Shown: positions 1 through 5,351, counted from the stretch's first letter. The stretch is DNA of 5,536 bases from an uncultured Actinomycetes bacterium (GCA_937888775.1 CALAQT010000228.1:1-5536); one strand, 5' to 3'. The notes: generated by a model from the sequence alone, not told the origin. Program-made: numbers and translations.

Positions 1-384
1 CGGAATAAGGCTGGTGTGAAGTTCGTCAGCTTTCTCCCGGCGGTCTCCGACGACGTCGCGAAGAGGCTACGTCGCACGATCAAGCGCTGGCGGCTGCACT
101 TGTGGAGCGGGCGGAACCTCGCCGACCTCGCGCGAGAGATCAACTCGACCGTGCGGGGCTGGGTCGACTTCTATGGCCGCTTCTACCGGACGGAGCTGAT
201 CCAGACTCTCAAGCTCATCAACGACTACTTGGTGCGCTGGGCCATGCGGAAGTACAAACGGCTGCGCGGCCACCACCGACGAGCAAGGCGCTTCTTGGAC
301 AGCGTCGCAAGACGCGAGCCAGCGCTCTTTGCTCACTGGCAGGCAGGCTGCGGGGCTTCAGGCTGGGTGATGGGAGCCCGGTGA
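1..384 (+). CDS. ltrA: Group II intron reverse transcriptase/maturase, C-terminal end (partial)
   Basis: The frame is open from the first base of the window, so this is the last 127 residues of a longer protein, not a gene starting at the GTG at 16. It shows the maturase-specific (GIIM, domain X) signature: a basic start with FLPAVS, a LADLAREIN helix, the motif VRGWVDFYGRFYR (partial residues 51-63), then INDYLVRWAMRKYKRL and RREPALFAHW. In this family, domain X binds intron RNA and helps it splice, while the missing upstream part carries the RT domain with its YADD box. The protein ends in M-G-A-R-stop. Its last codons and stop lie inside the domain V sequence, an overlap that I recall as common in bacterial introns of this type. 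No Cys-pair/HNH endonuclease tail is present. Nothing here is visibly broken. The symbol is the generic family name. Confidence 0.93.
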   Translation, partial: RNKAGVKFVSFLPAVSDDVAKRLRRTIKRWRLHLWSGRNLADLAREINSTVRGWVDFYGRFYRTELIQTLKLINDYLVRWAMRKYKRLRGHHRRARRFLDSVARREPALFAHWQAGCGASGWVMGAR

Positions 385-407
385 GCTGAGAGGTTCACGC
401 CGGGATC
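374..407 (+). ncRNA. Group II intron domain V (catalytic hairpin)
   Basis: A 34-base hairpin with the expected shape. The lower stem pairs 374-380 with 401-407. A two-base bulge (GC, 399-400) follows, then an upper stem pairing 381-386 with 393-398, closed by U387-G392 around a GNRA tetraloop GAGA (388-391). The bases AGC at 375-377 sit where the catalytic triad belongs. One oddity is that G376 faces A405, where many introns have a G-U pair. Domain V holds the metal ions of the splicing active site. Confidence 0.88.
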
Positions 408-1108
408 TGAGAGAGCCGGGGGGTGAGATTCCCCCCGGCTACTCGCCTGAGCCAGGAGGCGTGGACGGGGGTGTGTACGACTGTCATGTTTGGCCACGTG
501 CCTTGGAGGCGGTCGATCGAGCGTTTGCCGCGGTGCGCTGAGCCGTTGTCGATGATCAAAAAGACGCGCTGTGCGCGTCGGTAGGGGTGTTGGGACATGA
601 ACTGGTCGACGAGCTGGTCGAACGGCTCGATGCCGTCTTTGGAGGCGCAGCGGTCGAAGATCTTCGCGCGCCGTGCGTCCCAGGCCGCGAGGTAGCAGAG
701 GGCGCCTTTGCGTTCGTACTCGTGCTCGACTTTCTGGCCCTCGCCGCGCCGGGCGGGACGGGTCCTAGCCTTCCGCTTGCGGGCTTGGATCGAGGGCTTC
801 TCATCGGCGCAGACGACGTAATCCCCGGGATGTAGGCGCTCGCCTTGCCAGATGCCGGCGTATAGGTCGAGGATCGGCCCGGCGCGTTGTGCGAACAGCG
901 GGTCGCGCGGGAAGATCCAGGAGCGGTGCTGCCACGGCTTGATCGCGTCTTGGGACAGCCACCGCCACACCGTTACGCCCGAGATCTGCTTGTCGATCCC
1001 GCGTGTGATCGCCTCGCGCGCCAGCTCCGAAGAGGACCAGCGTGAGAGTGGCACGCCGCTGTCGACGGGCAGCTCGCAGGCCATCGCGATTACCTCAGCG
1101 CGGACGTG
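395..1108 (-). pseudogene. IS630 family transposase, catalytic part, truncated by the group II intron
   Basis: From HVRAEV at 1108 and the Met at 1084 the frame reads as the DDE half of an IS630 transposase. It contains ISGVTVWRWLSQDAIKPW and WQHRSWIFPRDP, the first catalytic Asp in V-C-A-D-E-K (D94 counted from the Met), VEHEYERKGALCYLAAWD, the second Asp in LIIDNGSAHRG (D179), and VHTPVHASWL. The family continues N-Q-V-E-I-Y-F, which supplies the catalytic Glu. Here the next 17 residues are instead antisense intron sequence (domains VI and V) up to a TGA at 395-397. The third active-site residue is therefore missing. The intron runs antisense to this gene, so splicing of the transposase mRNA cannot repair it. 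The family usually has about 60-80 more residues at this end. An inactive product is very likely. Confidence 0.92.
411..447 (+). ncRNA. Group II intron domain VI with branch-point A and 3' splice site
   Basis: Nine G/C pairs (415-423 with 431-439) close a 7-base loop (424-430). Below them, A414 pairs with U440 and GAG 411-413 pairs with CUC 442-444, which leaves A441 as the only bulged base. It is therefore the likely branch-point adenosine. The 3' splice site is inferred after 447 from the transposase frame. The last two bases would be CC rather than the more usual A-pyrimidine. Confidence 0.82.
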
Positions 1109-1382
1109 GGGGGGGAAAAGTCGGAGGCCGGCCCCGCCGCGGCAGATCTTCCAAGCCGCTCAGGCGCGTCTCGAAGAACCGCTTACGCCACTGCGAGACG
1201 ACCTCACGGCGACAGTTGCACCGTGCGGCGATCTGGTCGTTACGTAACCCTTGCGCGGCGAGAAGTACCATCTGGGCACGCACAACCTGCCAATACGGCA
1301 ACGTATATGAGCGAGCCATCGACTCCAACACGCTGCGCTCGTCGTCACTGAGCTCGATCAGATATGGACTGTGCCTGGGCAT
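1095..1382 (-). CDS. IS630 family transposase, N-terminal DNA-binding part (frameshifted)
   Basis: This is a 95-residue frame with the N-terminal helix-turn-helix region of IS630 transposases: LIELSDDERSVLESMARSY, WQVVRAQMVLLAAQG, the HTH at about residues 46-70 (NDQIAARCNCRREVVSQWRKRF), then GLEDLPRRGRPP, the linker that leads into the second HTH/DDE half. It binds the element's terminal repeats. I chose the ATG at 1382 over an in-frame GTG at 1415 because GGGAG sits five bases upstream of the ATG. After RPPTFPP the frame runs into an 8-C tract, picks up a few unrelated residues and stops at 1095-1097. The next frame continues the family sequence directly. It is thus half of one transposase, split either by a one-base insertion or by recoding. 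Confidence 0.88.
   Translation of the reverse strand: MPRHSPYLIELSDDERSVLESMARSYTLPYWQVVRAQMVLLAAQGLRNDQIAARCNCRREVVSQWRKRFFETRLSGLEDLPRRGRPPTFPPPRPR
1108..1115 (-). other. C8 homopolymer at the transposase frame break
   Basis: On the - strand the sequence is TTTT followed by eight C's and ACGTC. With eight C's the upstream frame reads T-F-P-P-P-R and soon stops. With seven C's it would read T-F-P-P-H-V-R-A-E-V, which joins the two halves as in intact relatives. A +1 ribosomal shift on the CCC codons, or polymerase slippage, would also give the fused protein. The sequence alone cannot separate these from a plain mutation or a sequencing error in the run. Confidence 0.75.
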
Positions 1383-1387
1383 CAAAG

Positions 1388-1392
1388 CTCCC
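1388..1392 (-). promoter_or_regulatory. Ribosome binding site of the transposase
   Basis: GGGAG lies five bases before the ATG at 1382 on the - strand. It decides the start codon in favour of that ATG over the upstream GTG at 1415, which has no comparable site. Confidence 0.6.
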
Positions 1393-1440
1393 ACTTGAGC
1401 GGGATAGGATGCCACAGAACCTAGGCCCGTAGCCGGACGT

Positions 1441-1720
1441 CTAATACGTGCTGATATTTACGAGATCGACCACTAAGCAGGCTGCTGCCTCGACCGACAC
1501 GCGACGCTATGGCGGGCCCCCGGCCCGGCTCCCTCGAGGTAGCGTGAACCGACACCTTCCACGAAGCGGCTCGGGAAAGTTCTCGATCCGTGCCCACAAC
1601 AAGTCTCCCCTGTCAGTCGTGGCCGATCGCGGCCTATCAGAGACGAGCAAAACGGGGTACACGGCCCTGACGCTCAGCCAGAAACCGGATCGCGCCATAC
1701 GACCGGCGGTCAGGTCGGGC
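1441..1720. other. Gap without a recognisable gene
   Basis: Both strands contain open frames of about 90 codons here (1448-1738 on +, 1507-1770 on -). Neither has a family motif, a good ribosome binding site or a composition I would trust, and they overlap each other and the end of the SnoaL-like gene. I see no tRNA, hairpin terminator or repeat. The gap separates the IS from the SnoaL-like gene and probably contains the outer end of the IS. Confidence 0.5.
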
Positions 1721-2155
1721 CTACTGCGCGGTGTCTGAAGCCGCCGGCCTGAGCCCTGCGGCGACGGCATCGCGAACAGCGACGAGCGCCGAAGCCGGTC
1801 TCATCATCACTACGAGTTCGGCGACTCGCCCCTCGTCGTCGTAGCGAAGCAGGTCGACACCCTCGACCTCTCGCTCACCCACGCGGCTGGTGAAACAAAG
1901 CACCTCGCGGTCGCCCTCCCGGACCTGCCATCGATAAGCGAGCGCGGGACCCAGCACGTTCCCGACCACTCGTAGCAACGCGCCGACGCTCTGGCGGCCT
2001 TGGTAGGGCGCGAACACGACCGGGCTGCGGAATTGCACATCTGGCGCGAGCGTCGCCTCGACCTGGCTGAAGTCCTTGCTCTCGACCGCAACGCGAAATG
2101 GGCTCCGACCGTCGCCGTCGGTCGGGATCGCAGACACGCGAAGATCATCCCGCAT
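1721..2155 (-). CDS. SnoaL-like / NTF2-fold small protein
   Basis: A 144-residue protein resembling actinobacterial SnoaL-like (NTF2 superfamily) proteins: PFRVAVESKDFSQVEATLAPDVQFRSPVVFAPYQGR (about 19-54) is the typical opening helix pair and first strand. The curved-sheet strands follow, with YRWQVREGDREVLCFTSRVGEREVEGVDLLRYDDEGRVAELVVMMRPASAL. The fold forms a cone-shaped pocket used by enzymes and binding proteins alike. No catalytic residue can be assigned, so no substrate is proposed. The first 16-18 residues do not look like the family and there is no good ribosome binding site before the ATG at 2155; the GTG at 2135-2137 is an alternative start. Upstream, on the other strand, an MMPL fragment begins within about 40 bases, so the native promoter and start may have been lost in a rearrangement. 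The C-terminus looks complete. It is annotated as a gene, but its expression is uncertain. Confidence 0.75.
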   Translation of the reverse strand: MRDDLRVSAIPTDGDGRSPFRVAVESKDFSQVEATLAPDVQFRSPVVFAPYQGRQSVGALLRVVGNVLGPALAYRWQVREGDREVLCFTSRVGEREVEGVDLLRYDDEGRVAELVVMMRPASALVAVRDAVAAGLRPAASDTAQ

Positions 2156-2194
2156 TGGCTTGCACCGGGTGTTGCGAACGCGGTCACGACATCG

Positions 2195-2421
2195 ACGCCC
2201 TACGTGCTGGCACTTGTCTTCGGTCTCAGCTTCCTCCTGCTGACGACCGCGTTCCGGTCGATCGTCGTCGCGGCGGTCTCGATCCTGCTCAACCTGCTGT
2301 CCGTCGGAGCCGCGTAAGGTCTGCTGACGCTCGTCATCCTACGCGGCGTCGGCGCCAGTCTGTTTGGCTTCCAGCATGCCCACGCGATCGATGCGTGGTG
2401 CCGCTGTTCCTGTTCTCGGTC
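2195..2421 (+). pseudogene. MMPL/RND family transporter, internal fragment (decayed)
   Basis: About 75 codons match the second membrane domain of MMPL-type RND transporters, proton-driven exporters of lipids and other hydrophobic compounds. They read TPYVLALVFGLSFLLLTTAFRSIVV, then ILLNLLSVGAA, then GLLTLVILRGVGASLFGF, then AIDAW and VPLFLFSV. Intact proteins read S-V-G-A-A-Y-G. Here the Tyr codon is TAA (2315-2317), one base from TAC. A second lesion is a missing base at about 2398-2399 between AIDAW and VPLFLFSV. After S-V the family should continue L-F-G-L-S-M-D-Y, but homology stops at 2421. The fragment starts abruptly near 2195 too, so several hundred residues are absent from each side. 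It lies just upstream of the DUF4389 gene and may be the remains of its former neighbour. Confidence 0.85.
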
Positions 2422-2457
2422 CGCCGACACCATGCCGCATAGCCCGCCATCCGCCCC

Positions 2458-2462
2458 AGGAG
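2458..2462 (+). promoter_or_regulatory. Ribosome binding site of the DUF4389 gene
   Basis: AGGAG (within AGGAGA) ends six bases before the ATG at 2469. It fixes that start and rules out an in-frame extension back to 2364, whose extra 35 residues would overlap the MMPL remnant and look unlike protein. Confidence 0.8.
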
Positions 2463-2468
2463 AAAACT

Positions 2469-3098
2469 ATGAATGACCCGTATCCAGTGCAGTTCTCGGT
2501 CGACTACCCCGACCGAGACCTGAACCATCTTACAACCGCGTTCCGAATCTTCACCGTGATCCCAATCGCGATCGTGCTCGAAACGATTGGCGGATTCAGC
2601 GCGAGCCTTGGCTCAGGGACCGGGAGCGCCCGGACAATCGCGATCGGCGGAACAGGGCTGCTGATCGTGCCGACCGCGCTGATGATCGTATTCCGCCAGA
2701 AGTATCCGCGCTGGTGGTTTGACTGGAACCTGCAGCTGCTGCGGTTCGCCAACCGAGTCGGCGTGTACCTCGCGCTGATGGACGACGGCTACCCGTCGAC
2801 GGACGAGCAGCAGTCGGTGCACCTCGACTTCCCATATCCTGACGCCCAAGAGGGACTAAACCGGTGGCTGCCGCTCGTGAAGTGGCTGCTGGCGATCCCT
2901 CACTACATTGCTTTGATTCTTCTCTACATCGGGGCCGTGGTGGTCGTGATCTGTGCGTGGTTCGCGATCCTGTTCACGGGCCGCTACCCGCGCGGAATGT
3001 TCGAGTACACCGAGGGTGTGATCCGCTGGCACAACCGCGTCCTCGGATACTCCTGGCTACTCGTTACCGACGAGTACCCACAGTTCAGTCTGCGCTAG
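2469..3098 (+). CDS. DUF4389 domain membrane protein (two tandem copies)
   Basis: A 209-residue integral membrane protein of the DUF4389 family, whose function is unknown to me. The sequence is an internal duplication. Copy 1 runs from VQFSVDYPD to FRQKYPRWWFDW..LLRFANRVGVYLALMDDGYP (about 7-109). Copy 2 runs from VHLDFPYPD to FTGRYPRGMFEY..VIRWHNRVLGYSWLLVTDEYP (about 117-204). Each copy has a hydrophobic pair of segments (about 22-40 and 58-76; about 134-168 as one long hairpin) followed by the conserved YPR...F...R(F/W)xNRV..Y....D(D/E)xYP block. Copy 2 is closer to the family consensus (WLLAIPHYI, WFAILFTGRYPRG). Copy 1 has diverged and carries a Gly/Ser-rich loop (41-60). The start is set by AGGAG at 2458-2462. 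The gene lies directly downstream of the broken MMPL transporter, hinting at a lost operon. It appears intact. Confidence 0.88.
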   Translation: MNDPYPVQFSVDYPDRDLNHLTTAFRIFTVIPIAIVLETIGGFSASLGSGTGSARTIAIGGTGLLIVPTALMIVFRQKYPRWWFDWNLQLLRFANRVGVYLALMDDGYPSTDEQQSVHLDFPYPDAQEGLNRWLPLVKWLLAIPHYIALILLYIGAVVVVICAWFAILFTGRYPRGMFEYTEGVIRWHNRVLGYSWLLVTDEYPQFSLR

Positions 3099-3264
3099 CC
3101 ACTAGCTCGTTGCTCCACGCTCCCCGCTGGCGACGCGTCCTCGATCGCGATGGCGGCCGCCATCGAGTGGCCGAAGACAATCGGGCGGCGGCGTCGATGC
3201 CTGTGAGCATACCGCTGACGTGGGCGGCCACCTGGTCCAGGTGTTCCCAACGGTCGAGCTCTAA
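3095..3264 (-). pseudogene. Possible alpha/beta-hydrolase remnant
   Basis: Two - strand frames can be joined near 3185 into LELDRWEHLDQVAAHVSGMLTGIDAA + RPIVFGHSMAAAIAIEDA. This resembles the helix before, and the strand and nucleophile elbow of, alpha/beta-hydrolases (usual motif G-H-S-M-G). The elbow's last Gly is Ala here, a frameshift lies in the middle, and the frame ends 20 codons later at 3095. The rest of such a protein (oxyanion-hole HG region, acid and His) is not visible on either side. If real, it is a dead fragment. The alternative is a chance resemblance in GC-rich noncoding DNA, which I cannot exclude. Confidence 0.28.
3148..3165. repeat. 18-base perfect palindrome
   Basis: CGATGGCGGCCGCCATCG is its own reverse complement. 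It starts 49 bases after the DUF4389 stop codon. As RNA it could fold as a 7-base stem with a 4-base loop, so it might help end that transcript, but no T tract follows. It also coincides with the Met-Ala-Ala-Ala codons of the possible hydrolase remnant, where GC-rich Ala codons make palindromes likely by chance. Confidence 0.5.
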
Positions 3265-3624
3265 GGACGCGGCCAGGGGATTGACCGCCGGAAGTTGCGG
3301 CATGCACATGATGTTGGCAGACCGTCGGGAGCGGGCCCGGGCCACGAGCGTGCTGCCCCCTTTGATGGCATCGACAACACCACTCGGCCTGGCGAAGCGG
3401 GAGTAGCGGTCACGGCGCCGGCACGCTTGCTCGGGCGGCGAGGGATTGGGGAGTCGTCGCGATCTTGGCGGACGGTGCTGCGGGACGAACCTGAGCGTCC
3501 TGCCAGCGCCTGACACCGACGCTCACAGCTGACGGGGTTCGTTCCGAGTCAGTAGAGACTGCGTTGTCGCCGACCACTTCCGCTCTGATCGCTCCGCGCT
3601 TGCCGACGAAACGTGTTGAAAGTG
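3265..3624. other. Gap without a recognisable gene
   Basis: A - strand open frame spans 3085-3516 but has Arg/Ser/Pro-rich, motif-free sequence and no ribosome binding site. A + strand frame at 2864-3406 mostly overlaps the DUF4389 gene out of frame. I see nothing further in 3517-3624 apart from the upstream region of the exported propeller gene. Confidence 0.45.
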
Positions 3625-3653
3625 TTGTCTTGGGCTGGCGCGTGGACTAGTGT
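3625..3653 (+). promoter_or_regulatory. Candidate promoter of the exported propeller gene
   Basis: TTGTCT (3625-3630) and TAGTGT (3648-3653) are 17 bases apart and resemble actinobacterial housekeeping -35/-10 boxes. Transcription would begin around 3660, only a few bases before the ATG at 3664. That would give an almost leaderless mRNA, in keeping with the lack of a clear ribosome binding site. Both boxes are imperfect, so this is tentative. Confidence 0.3.
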
Positions 3654-3663
3654 CGCAGGCGAC

Positions 3664-5319
3664 ATGGTGGGACCGGTTTCGCCGATTCGGCGAGCGCGCG
3701 GTTGGCTTGTCGCCTCGGCGGCTGTCGTCGCGATGGGATCGGCGGCTGCCCCGGCGAGGGCGCGCGACCCGGTGATCGCATACCTAAACGCATCGCGCCA
3801 GCTTCAGCTCTACGACTCCCAGACGAGCGCCGCTGTTTCGGCGCCTGCTATTACGGTCAAGAACGCCCAAAATGCGCTCGCTGTGTCATTCGACGGCAGG
3901 TACATCGCGTACATAGCCACGTCCGACGGGGATATACACCTCTTCGACCGGGTGGCGAACGCCGAGCTCCCGCTTCCCGGAATCAACATCTATACGTCGG
4001 GCGGGCAGTTTCCTGACGATCTCAGCGTCAGCGACACAGGGCTGGTCGCCTTTGACGACGGCGGCAACGGCGGTGTCGTCGTCTTCAACAGTGTTACGGG
4101 AAAGTTCGTTCTCACTGGCCTGTCCACTTCCGGCAATGCTGGCCCGCGAGACCCTGCCCTGAGCGGCGACGGCAAGTTCCTGGCTACGACCTGCATCACA
4201 GGGCCGGGCACCACCTGTCCAAACCCCAATCTCAACTCGACGCACTCGACGCTGTTCGTGCAGAATCTCGTGACTCAGACCGACACCGGCCTGCCCTTCA
4301 TCGACCCAAACGCGGGCTCGGGCGGTACGGACGAGGAGCACCCCTGCATCGACGCAGACGGCGGCCTCGTCGGCGCTGACGCGGTCGACCCTAACACGGT
4401 CAACGCGCCGCCGAACTTTCAGAGCGACGTCTATGTCTTCGATCGCTCCCCCGGCTCTGCCCTGACCATCCCCGGGCTGAACACCCCGGGGAAGGACACG
4501 ATCCACTGCGTGCTCAGCTTCGGCGGAGCCTACACCGGCGTCTCGGACGACAACGGGGTGGTGCGCGTCTACGACGTCGCGGCGGGGTCGCAGATCGCAG
4601 TGCCTTCAACGATCAACCCGCCCATCTGGTTCACGGCCCCGTTCGTCCCCCCGGACTCGCCCACGATCACGGCGCCCGCAAACGGCGCGCAGCTCACGCA
4701 GGGCCAAGTCGTCGACGCTAGCTACTCCTGCCAGGATCCTCTCGGCGGCATGGGAATCGCGAGCTGTGCCGGTCCGTTAGCATCTGGCAGCCCGGTCGAA
4801 ACGAGCACCCCGGGGACCCACAGCTTCACCGTCACCGCGACGGACGTCAATGGTCTGTCGGCGGCCACGACCAGCACCTACACCGTCGTCAAGCCGCCGC
4901 CGCCCTTCAAGAGGGGCACGCCGCCGGTCGTCACGCAAGCCCACCAGACCCATCGCACCTGGCGTGAGAGCAATTCGCACAAGGACAGGGCGCCCGTCGG
5001 CACGGCGTTCTTCTTCACGCTCAACGAGCCCGCAAACATCCTGTTTGTATTCACGCAGCACATCAGGGGGCGCAAAGTCAACGGCAGGTGCGTGGCACAG
5101 ACCGACAAGAACCGCCGCGCGCATCGATGCGGGATGACGGTGGCTAGGGGGATCCTCTCCTACCGTGGCCATATCGGTCAGAACAAGCTCTCCTTCACGG
5201 GAACCATCTCTCGCTCGAAGAAGCTCAAACCTGGCACCTATACGCTGACCATCACGGCGACGAATGCCACCGGGCAGCACTCCAAGCCACAGTCGCTCGG
5301 CCTCACGATTGTGAAGTAG
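3664..5319 (+). CDS. Exported beta-propeller protein with Ig-like domain and C-terminal module
   Basis: A 551-residue secreted protein. The ATG at 3664 is preferred over the GTG at 3613 because it starts a proper signal peptide: basic RRAR (9-12), hydrophobic core (14-29), cleavage after A-R-A (33). Residues 36-326 form a TolB/PD40-like beta-propeller. Six blades can be counted from their closing strands: QLQLYD 46, DIHLFD 90, GVVVFN 137, TLFVQN 196, DVYVFD 255, VVRVYD 299. An Ig-like domain follows (about 332-408; SPTITAPANG...STPGTHSFTVTATDVNG), then a PPPPF linker, then a C-terminal module (about 415-551) with a basic Cys-bounded loop and LKPGTYTLTITATNATG. Eight Cys (177/185, 228/282, 356/368, 476/489) would suit disulfides outside the cell. 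There is no sortase motif, lipobox or C-terminal membrane anchor, so it is probably released or wall-bound. No catalytic site is visible; a binding or scaffold role is a guess. It stands alone. Confidence 0.88.
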   Translation: MVGPVSPIRRARGWLVASAAVVAMGSAAAPARARDPVIAYLNASRQLQLYDSQTSAAVSAPAITVKNAQNALAVSFDGRYIAYIATSDGDIHLFDRVANAELPLPGINIYTSGGQFPDDLSVSDTGLVAFDDGGNGGVVVFNSVTGKFVLTGLSTSGNAGPRDPALSGDGKFLATTCITGPGTTCPNPNLNSTHSTLFVQNLVTQTDTGLPFIDPNAGSGGTDEEHPCIDADGGLVGADAVDPNTVNAPPNFQSDVYVFDRSPGSALTIPGLNTPGKDTIHCVLSFGGAYTGVSDDNGVVRVYDVAAGSQIAVPSTINPPIWFTAPFVPPDSPTITAPANGAQLTQGQVVDASYSCQDPLGGMGIASCAGPLASGSPVETSTPGTHSFTVTATDVNGLSAATTSTYTVVKPPPPFKRGTPPVVTQAHQTHRTWRESNSHKDRAPVGTAFFFTLNEPANILFVFTQHIRGRKVNGRCVAQTDKNRRAHRCGMTVARGILSYRGHIGQNKLSFTGTISRSKKLKPGTYTLTITATNATGQHSKPQSLGLTIVK

Positions 5320-5334
5320 CCGTCGCTACTCTCC

Positions 5335-5351
5335 GCCGTCGCCGCGACGGC
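5335..5351 (+). terminator. Candidate terminator hairpin of the propeller gene
   Basis: GCCGTCGC and GCGACGGC form an inverted repeat with one base between them, 16 bases after the stop codon; the realistic fold is a 7-base stem with a CCG loop. No T tract follows, so it would be a U-less hairpin of the kind proposed for high-GC actinobacteria. Confidence 0.42.

Larger units (their letters stand above)
1..447 (+). mobile_element. Group II intron, 3' portion (5' part lies outside the window)
   Basis: The segment ends a group II intron: the maturase end of the intron-encoded protein, then domain V (374-407) and domain VI (411-444), in the correct order. The 3' boundary is placed at 447 from two independent clues. 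The interrupted IS630 transposase reading frame on the other strand stops matching its family at base 448. The bulged domain VI adenosine (A441) is then the 7th base from the intron end, as expected for a branch point. No HNH endonuclease domain follows the maturase domain, as in the En-lacking bacterial classes, which usually retarget through RNA-guided reverse splicing into single-stranded DNA. Intron domains I-III and the RT catalytic motifs are upstream of the window, so completeness cannot be judged. Confidence 0.9.
448..1440 (-). mobile_element. IS630-family insertion sequence, interrupted by the intron; far end approximate
   Basis: A transposase with IS630 (mariner-like DDE) features occupies 448-1382 on the - strand and is cut at 448 by the group II intron. 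The rest of the element, with the catalytic Glu and the other terminal repeat, should lie beyond the left edge of the window on the far side of the intron. The right end is given only approximately. IS630 elements normally end within about 100 bases upstream of the start codon and insert at TA. I could not identify a terminal inverted repeat because its partner is not in view. Confidence 0.8.

Noticed and set aside
1380..1445. IS630 terminal inverted repeat and TA duplication at the right end
   Set aside because: Several TA dinucleotides are present, but the other end of the IS is outside the window, so no repeat pair can be shown.
1448..1738. Small + strand gene of 96 codons between the IS and the SnoaL-like gene
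   Set aside because: No motif and no ribosome binding site, and it overlaps the end of the SnoaL-like gene; composition is that of noncoding GC-rich DNA.
2364..2468. In-frame N-terminal extension of the DUF4389 protein by 35 residues
   Set aside because: The extra residues read like out-of-frame MMPL sequence (Pro/Arg-rich), while the ATG at 2469 has a strong AGGAG site and begins the family-like sequence.
3613..3663. Upstream GTG start for the exported propeller protein
   Set aside because: It would put 17 extra residues before a good signal peptide and overlaps the candidate promoter; the ATG at 3664 gives a normal n-region.
3886..4506. Long - strand frame of 206 codons inside the propeller gene
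   Set aside because: It is a shadow of the + strand gene in GC-rich DNA: Val/Arg/Asp-rich with no motif or ribosome binding site.
4777..5280. - strand frame of 167 codons inside the propeller gene
   Set aside because: Same reason: it mirrors a gene with clear domains on the + strand and shows no family signature.
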